Position numbers and translations under genes: made by a program. A DNA stretch of 64,000 bases from Lytechinus pictus (Eukaryota; Echinodermata; Echinoidea; Temnopleuroida; Toxopneustidae): assembly GCF_037042905.1 (NCBI RefSeq), contig NC_087245.1, positions 11,299,501 through 11,363,500 on the forward strand, read 5' to 3'. The notes beneath the pieces are model-generated. The model was not told where the DNA came from. It saw nothing but the letters and a program-made list of their open reading frames with translations, and ran no database searches. How positions within the stretch are numbered: the stretch's first letter is position 1; every line of letters starts with the position of its first letter. Positions 56,721 through 64,000 of this stretch are shown piece after piece.

Positions 56721-59700
56721 TTAAAATGAAGTCCATGTCATTTTCACTAAATTTTGTAGAGAGTTACTTTATCTATCTATCTATTATACTGTATCTATAC
56801 ATTATGAAAATTCAAAAAGTAACATAGGCTCATGTGCTTATTTTTTTTCTACGGGTCTTCAAAGTCACCATATTTGAATGATATGCAATCTTGCGCAATC
56901 AAAAGAATTATGCCTCTCTTAGACCTCACGAATTCACCAAATGAGTTTAAATCATCTTTACTCAGTGAATACCGCATCAAAGATTCAAACTTCATCAAAT
57001 TCTCGAGATATATAACAAAGTGTATACCAAAGTAAGAGAAGGTCTTTTAATTGGTAAAACTATATCTATTTGGAGTCAACAGCACCCTCATTTGGCAAGG
57101 ATGATGCAAAAACTCGGAAAAAACAAATCTTCAAAGACGTGAATCTACTCAAAAATTAAAAGTATTTGTAAGCTGCACTTTATTCAAAATCCATGTCATT
57201 TTTATCAAATTCTGCTAAATTGTAGAGGAATGCATATCAAAGGTGTAGCAAAGTTAAAAATATGAGGTCTATGTCCTTGTTTTTTAACTGTGAGTGTCTA
57301 AAGTGAGGCGAGTTGGCATGAAAATCGCCCAAAATGCGTCCAAAACGTGCAAAAGTCTCTTAATACCCTCTAAAATGCAAATGGTTCTGTAGTTTGCCCC
57401 AAAACATTCAAAATCCATGTCATTTTCATCATACTCTCTAGATATGTAGAATAATGTATTTTAAAGACATTAAAATCTTAAAAATATGGGGTCCATGTGC
57501 TCGTTTTTAAACTACGAGTGTCCAAAGTGATGCGAGTTGGCTTGAAAATCGCCTAAAAAGCGCCGAAAACATGCAAAAGTCTCTTAGTACCCTCTAAAAT
57601 GCAAATGGTTCCATATTTTGCTCCCAAACATTCAAAATCCATGTCATTTTCATCATACTCTCTAGATTTGTATAGGAATATATTCTAAAAGCATTAAAAT
57701 ATTAAAAATATGGGGTCCATGTGCTCGTTTTTAAACTATCAGTGTCCAAAGTGCTGCGAGTTGGCTTGAATATATTGAAATCCACCTAAAATGCGCTGAA
57801 AACGTGCAAAAGTCTAATATCGTCTAAAAGCAAATAGTTCCGTAGTTTTGCTCCCAAACATTAAAAATCCATGTCATTTTCATCATTCTCTCTAGATTTT
57901 CTGAGGAATATATTCTGATGACATTTAAATATTAAAGATATGGGGTTCATGTGCTCGTTTTTAAACTATCAGTGTCCAAAATGTTGCGAGTTGGCTTGAA
58001 ACAATCTGTTATGCGCCTAAAACGGGCAAAAGTCTAATACCATCCAAAATGTCAAAAATACGAATGGTTCCTTAGTCCTGCTCCCAAACATTCAAAATCC
58101 ATGTCATTTTCATCTTACTCTCTAGATTTGTAGAGGAATATATTCTGAAGAAGTTAGGACATTTAAACTATTGGGTCTATGTGCTCGTTTTCAAATTATC
58201 AGTGTCCAAAATATTGCGAGTTGGCTTGAAACAGCCCAAAATGCGCCGAAAACAAGCAAAAGTCTGTTATTACCGTCTAAAATGCGAGTGGTTCCGTAGT
58301 CTTGCTCCCAAACATTGAAAATCCATGTCATTTTCACCATACTTTGCATATACAGCGCGTCCCCAAAAAAATGTCCCTCTGACATAGGACTGAATTAATT
58401 CATAAATGTGGTAGGATTCTCAAATAAATTTTCATGAGTAGAAAGCTCATTTCATGATCTAACTTCTATGAAAATTTAATTGGTCGCGCTTCAGCGGTTT
58501 TGAATACACACTCTGTTACGTAACAGTGGTGCATTTTAGCCCATTCCAAGTTTGCAGCATTAATGCATTTCTTCATTGTCTATGGCATGTTAACCCCCAT
58601 TTTTACATCCAGGATCTGAGCAGGGACATTTCCCTAATCATATCCAGGCTCATCAAAACTTGTGCATGTTCAGAAGGACAAGAAACATTAAAAAAAATAA
58701 GTTTGTTTGATGATTGATAAGGGGAATCATTGCACCAACTTGAAAGAAAATGTGAATGATGGATGAGTAAAATAAGCTTAAAAAAATTAGAATCCACAAG
58801 TTAATCACCCTTTGCGAAAAGGAACTTTACCTAAGAAAAATTTGATTTTTTTTCTTTTTAAAAGTTACATTGAATTATTAAACTTGGCCTCAGTAGCCTA
58901 TTCAGTAAAAAAAAGTAATGAAAACAAGTATGCAGTATTGTTGGAATTATGCATGAACAGACAAAACATGTTGTCTCAATCATTGTGCATCCCCCGTTAT
59001 CAAACATGAAATGAACTGTCAAATTCTGTTTTTGCCCTTCTGAACATGCTCTAGGTTGTGATTTGATGAGCACGGTTAGATCATGGAGATTTCCCTGGTC
59101 AGATCAGGGAATTCCTTGGTCAGAACAAGGAGATAGAGGTGATATCTCCTTGGTCAGAATGGTCAAAGGAGGTTGATATGCGAGAAAGTGCAGAACCCAA
59201 AGCAGTGATGCATGCATGCAAACTTGGAATGGGCTGAAAAGCACCACTGTTACATAATAGGCTGTGTATTAAAAACCACTGAAGCGAGACCAATGACATT
59301 TTTATAGAAGTTAGAACATGAGATGGGCTTCGTAGTTTCATACATTTCATTGAGAATAGTTTTTATTTTTGGAAGTAATTTAGCCGCATATCAGAGGGAC
59401 ATTTTTTTGGGGACGCGCTGTAGACACTTTAGCACCTGAATATTCCAAATGTGCAAAAATTAACATGGGTCCATGTGCTTGATTTTTTGCTATAGAGCTT
59501 AAAAATTAACCCAAAATGGATGATGTTCTTAAGAATTGCGCATCCAAAATAATATGGCATTTTTAGACCTCGCGAGATCGCAACATTGAGTTTAAAGCCC
59601 TACTACTCAGTCAAAATCCATGAAAATGTCATTAAATTTTGCAATGTGATTAATAATTGTATCCGTAAGATGGATAATCTATCTAAATTGCTGTCAATTG

Positions 59701-59990
59701 TTTGCTCATTTAAGTCTAACAACACTTTCAGCTCTTAGAAATTACGGGAAAGATACTCAACCTCAAAAAATTCAAATTTTAATAACAAACTTGAGAAGTA
59801 AAAGAAATGCTGCACTTTATTCAAAACCCATGTCATTTTCACCAAACTTTGCAAAGTTGTAGAGGAAGGTATACCTAAGAGGTGAAAACATTAATAAATA
59901 TGGGTTCATGACTTGTGTTTGTTTTCAAACTATTATTAGAGCAAATTTGCTTCTTAAGACACCTGGCGGGTGTTTCATAAAGCTGTTCGT
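56720..59990. repeat. ~227-bp tandem array, interrupted
   Basis: The phrase 'aaatccatgtcattttcatc' recurs at 57187, 57411, 57635, 57865, 58095 and 58319 (spacings 224, 224, 230, 230, 224). Each unit also contains 'gtccatgtgctcgtttttaaact' and 'gcgagttggcttgaaa'. Weaker copies extend to about 56730 on the left and, beyond the inserted element, to about 59990. The interior copies are most alike. No satellite family is recognised. Confidence 0.85.
58353..59420. mobile_element. Mariner-type non-autonomous element in the array
   Basis: CAGCGCGTCCCCAAAAAAAT at 58353 and its inverse to 59420 are perfect over the first ~20 bases. Similarity continues for ~210 bp, including CCCATTCCAAGTTTGCA at about 58539 and its inverse at 59217. 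The element is flanked by TA on both sides (58351-58352, 59421-59422), as for Tc1/mariner transposons. The 1068 bp hold no transposase frame. Confidence 0.8.
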
Positions 59991-60058
59991 AAGTTAAGAG
60001 CGACTTTAAGAACGACTGGTGATCCTTTCTTATGGTAGATGATATTCACCATTAATGT
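59965..60058. mobile_element. Half copy of the TTTCATAAAGCTGTTCG MITE
   Basis: Matches the left half of the element at 45337-45508 through GACTGGTGATCCTTTCTT, then diverges. The right arm is missing. Confidence 0.6.
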
Positions 60059-62850
60059 TTATTGGTGATTATTTAGCACGTCTCGACTCCTTTGAAATGT
60101 TGAACATATATTTTTCTTAAATTCTTGAAGCTTATGTTCTCAGTATATATAAACTTCCATTTATATAGTTATGAAATATTACCAACGTTTAAGATCATTG
60201 TCATTTTTAGCATTGTTTCTGTAAAAAGCACTTTATTTTTCCTTTGCGGATCTATTTCACACATTTTTCTATGTTTTAATGTTGCAAATTAAGCACTAGG
60301 CCTACTTTACCCACTTGACATGTTTGTTGCAGCAATTTTCACATTTTGCTTGTCTTCGTATAATTTTCATGCAAAGTTATACTCTAAATACTCAAATTTG
60401 TATTAGTATCTGACAAATAAAATAAATTAATTCAATTTTTCACACGCAGCCTCTCATTCCTTTTTAGTCTCATACAATCAGACACGTTGATTTTTTTTAA
60501 CTCCATTCAAACCCTATTTTTACCTCAACAAATAATATTTAAAGCATAATTTCCAAAATTATCACTATAAATAAGTATTCTATATATAAAATCAGAATAT
60601 TGAACAAATACAATGTCGAATTTACTTATTTACATCAGTTTTTATGTCGGACAAGGGTATCTTTCGTTGAAATATCAATGAAAGGTGTCTCTAAAAGGGC
60701 ACCGTGTTCTAGATAAGGGAAATAATGAAAATTTCTATTTTATCCAGTTACGTTTGTGAATCTTTGAATATTTTTCTTTTTTTACCTCATAAAGCAAGCT
60801 CCATACATCAATTCTACAATCAGTAATACATAAAAAATTATTTGATCTCCATTTATTGAAATATATGATTTTATGAAAAGTCGTCATTCCGAAATAAAAG
60901 GTTCAGGTGATGATGAAGACTAAATATTTTTCTGATACTATCGATATCAAACGATGTCGTGGACTTGGAAGACAAAATTGCCTTCGTGAAACGGAAAGCG
61001 CTGATTTGTCGCCAATCTTCCTATCTCGGAAGAATGGTCCTAGGACGTTCCTACGTATCGCTCATCTCGTCATGCAACAGGTCCCAGGACGATTAACATA
61101 TACCGGTATACTTCACCACCAGTATTCAGTAAAATGTCATCGCAAGTCTCATTTCAGCCCTTTTCACCTCATTCACACACTGGTCATGACATCGTTTTGA
61201 GGGAAAAATAAAAATAAAGTTCAAGTTTCAACGCATTTCTGACATATGATTGAATTATGATCCCGTTATCCAAATTTAATGATTTTGGTATCAAATTAAA
61301 GAGAATAAAAAGCTCCAAACAACCTAGATCTACTTAGTTTACTTTTTTTGGTTACTGCCATTATCTTGATGTGGTATTGAAACACTTAAGGAAGTTCAAG
61401 TCAATGGCTTGTATCTTGTGAATAATTATGTACCATATTTAGGTATGTGACAAAAAAAATGAAAATCATCAAATATGAATAAATTTGGTATCATTTGAAA
61501 GTTCTTAAAAAGACCTTTCAAATGATACCAAGAACTCTAATTTTCATCAAGAAATTATAAAGTTATTCCAGTTTAAGTCACGCATATTCATCCAAATTTG
61601 TGGTCATTGTCTTAATGTAAAGTCAATGCAGTACAGAACCGATTTTTGTGACCATTTTGAACCCAAGTCTTCAACAGGCTCTAACTTCTTTGTTTTTTAG
61701 CCCTATGAAGTAATTTAGGTATCAATGGAAAGGTGAAAGATGGCTCAATCGATGTGTAATCGTTTCATCTTGTAATTTTTCTTCTTATCATGTGTAAAAT
61801 AATTTCTTCTAATTTTAATTAATTATGCAAATTACGTAAAATCACAATTACTCGCCTCTTTTTTTGCCAAATGAAGGTGATCATGATAGATAATTTATAT
61901 AATTTAGTTGGCATCAAAACAGCATCATGTAGATAATTTCCTAAATAAATTTGTTTAAAGTATTGTTTTTGTAATTTCTAATGTATTTCCTTGTTTTTCT
62001 GATATAAATTACAAGCTCTTTTTCAACTTAAGTATTGTAAATTTTGTATACATGTATGTACGGGGGTCCTTTTTTACGTATAAAAATTATTCCTTTTGTA
62101 CTTTGTATGACCAAATAAAAATACAAGTGTGCTTTTTTCTGATGTATTTGATTGTTTTACCAATTCCTTATATATTCTATTGTTTCAACAATTTTATATA
62201 CAAGTATAATATGTAGCTTTTGATTTTAGAAAAATGGACATTTGATTACATTTTTTTAGGAGGGATGAGCAGCTGAGTGTAAAATATGTTATGTAGCATT
62301 GTATGCAATTTATTTCAAGTATCAAGAAGTATAAAATTTAAGCTTTAATATATTCTATCAGTTTTCAATGTATTTCTTAGATTTGTATACATACATTGTA
62401 TTACAAAGGCCCTGTTTGAGCTCTCTTTTTTTAAAGAAAAATGAATAAATTCAAATTATTAGTTGAAGCCAAAAGAAAAGGAAAAGAGTGGTCTATTTCT
62501 TTCGAAACAAAACAAAAAACAACCAGGAAAAAAAGATAACAAAGCTCTAAACAACAAAACGGACATCAAAGCTCCAAACAAACATTAAAACAAGAGAAAC
62601 AAAAGTGACACAAACTTGTACCAATCCCATCCCCATTTTCCAGTTTAAAACACAACCCCCACCTGCACCCCTAACAAAAAACAAAAAAAGTAAATAAGAA
62701 AAAAATAGTAAAATTAGTAAAAAAAACAAAAAACATAAATACAGGACTTAGACCCATCTGGAAATGAAATATTCTTTCCTCTGAGTTTTCATGTATTTTC
62801 TTACAAGAGTGAAAAAAAAAATTACAACAACAAAAAAATAAACAACATAT
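60059..62850. other. AT-rich DNA without a recognised gene
   Basis: Only small structures are seen: a piece at 60935-61090 related to 55971-56120, and a 17-base inverted repeat 'ttggtatcatttgaaag' at about 61489-61530 with a ~12-nt spacer. Frames here are short and unlike any family known to me. Confidence 0.35.
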
Positions 62851-62854
62851 AGTT

Positions 62855-63240
62855 CGTGCATTTTAATAAAAAAATCAACATAAGATACATGTATTCTCCT
62901 TTCAAAAGCAAATCCAGTCTCCAAATAATGAAACTTGACCCAAAAAATTGAAAAAATAAACAATACAAAAATTCAAAAAAGAAACTAAAAAAATATTTAA
63001 AAAAAAATAAACATAATTTTTGCATTTTAATGAAAAAGTCAACATTTATGATATTCCCCTTTCAAAAGCAAATCCAGTCTCAAAATAACGAAACATGATT
63101 GAAAAGTTTCCAAATATTTTTTTTTTTCTACAAAAGAATAAAAAGAAACACGATAGATTTTGCATTTTAATTTAAAAAGTCAACATTGATATTCCACTTC
63201 CAAAAGAATCCAGTTTCCAAATGATGAAACATGATTGAAC
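62855..63240. repeat. Three ~150-bp direct repeats
   Basis: 'tgcattttaat..aaaa..tcaacat' followed by 'tttcaaaagcaaatccagtc' and 'aaataa.gaaac' occurs at about 62855, 63018 and 63160, separated by A-rich runs. Copies are diverged by small indels. Confidence 0.7.
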
Positions 63241-63404
63241 AATCAACCATCTTGACCCTATAACCTTGGGAGGAAAGAATGTTTTTGTGACAAAATGTAT
63301 ACATTAAAATCAATATCAAAATAATAATCTACGGTATAATGACAGAAATTTTCAGAAAAAGGCACAATATTATCAAGTATTAACGATTCAGATCCAGTTC
63401 AATC

Positions 63405-63565
63405 CAGCATGAACGACTCGCTATCGACCGCTCCCGTCACCAAGCCCTCCCCATCGGGTACTGGTAGCTCGACTGCCGAGAGACCGACGGGAGCCAACCG
63501 CATCGGGCAGCTCGACTGCCGAGAGACTGGCTGTGACAAGGGTAGCTTGCGGCTCTTATATCTGG
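63405..63565. other. GC-rich island with an internal duplication
   Basis: In AT-rich surroundings this segment contains 'agctcgactgccgagaga' twice (about 63467 and 63510), each preceded by 'catcggg'. A 77-codon plus-strand frame crosses it (Ser/Thr/Pro-rich start) but is not recognised. It could be an exon or a repeat fragment. Confidence 0.3.
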
Positions 63566-63818
63566 ACTGCACTTCGATAGAATCTTATCTTTTAGGTTTT
63601 ATTTTCAAGATAAATAAATTTCAAAGGAATAAATATACATAATTGGAACTTCTACCTACCATCAAAATATTTCGATCATTTACGTATCCAAAAATTTGAT
63701 GAACTTTCAAGCTCCGATATCCACACTTCACAGGTGAGTATCCATATTGTAACTTATATGTACAGAAAGTGCACATCTTCAACTGTCTGTAAAAAGGCAC
63801 GAGATTGCATGAACTATG

Positions 63819-63830
63819 TGCGCATGCGCA
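63819..63830. promoter_or_regulatory. NRF1-type palindromic site
   Basis: TGCGCATGCGCA matches the YGCGCAYGCGCR consensus of NRF1/alpha-PAL exactly. The surroundings to 63930 are CpG-rich (GCAAAACCCGCGCGAAACCC), so a gene start may lie close to the window's right edge. Confidence 0.4.
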
Positions 63831-64000
63831 TTAAACCCCATTTTCGAGGAGCCGCCCAGACAGAGGCGATGTCACTTGCAGCAAAACCCGCGCGAAACCC
63901 GTGCAGCCAAAACTAGCGCTCGCGATGTGCCCGCATTCGCACATACCTAACATATTTTTGTAAACTAGCGGGTTTTTTTAGTTCTATTGATAATGGCAAA

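Noticed and set aside
56720..58360. CRISPR-like regularly spaced repeats
   Set aside because: Units are ~227 bp tandem copies in which the whole unit repeats, with no unique spacers, in a eukaryotic genome.

Overview
This is a eukaryotic window, roughly two-thirds A+T. It has intron-split genes with GT/AG junctions, no operons, and a very high density of short inverted-repeat transposons. The repeat families (elements beginning GGGCCCGTTTCATAAAG, fold-back elements ending in a 'tctggggtggatttgacc'-like sequence, hAT elements with CAGGGGCGGATCC ends, tRNA-derived SINEs with GCGCTATATAA tails) suggest a marine deuterostome, most likely a sea urchin. That assignment is inference; no species-level marker is visible.

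Genes. (1) 6083-8115 (+): the 3' half of an MS4A/CD20-like four-pass membrane protein gene (gene A); its 5' exons are not found in the window. (2) 28757-37256 (+): a complete five-exon MS4A/CD20-like gene of 249 codons (gene B), with a candidate non-coding first exon ending at 23873. The two form a tandem family. (3) 49009-50695 (-): a three-exon microgene of 67 codons with a perfect twin CX9C motif, recognised as the complex I assembly factor NDUFAF8. (4) 55546-55611 (+): a 22-codon first coding exon (hydrophobic, start-proximal, good donor) of an unidentified gene, next to a CpG-rich stretch. It may share a bidirectional promoter with NDUFAF8.

Mobile DNA fills nearly everything else. 4.5-13 kb: fold-back and hAT-like elements and a SINE. 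14.2-17.5 kb: a Penelope-like retroelement whose truncated reverse transcriptase/GIY-YIG frame lies between ~770-bp inverted arms, one of them tandemly duplicated and both carrying a hammerhead-like motif. 18.2-22.9 kb: fold-back elements with nested insertions, including a 1.9-kb hAT with a perfect 8-bp target duplication that holds another element with a perfect 9-bp duplication. 26-28.6 kb: hAT-like elements. 29.4-31 kb: nested terminal-inverted-repeat elements and a LINE 3' fragment in a gene B intron. 36.2-41.7 kb: a 670-bp inverted-repeat element, a MITE within a MITE, and a 2.8-kb mirrored ~190-bp array rich in ATGGCCGCCAT motifs. 51.9-54.9 kb: MITEs and a 51-nt palindrome. 56.7-60 kb: a ~227-bp tandem array split by a TA-flanked mariner-type element.

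The genes share no evident pathway: two are plasma-membrane or endomembrane tetraspanners and one is a mitochondrial intermembrane-space/matrix assembly factor. The exon models rest on splice-site quality, phase and family resemblance read by eye; no alignment or transcript data were used.
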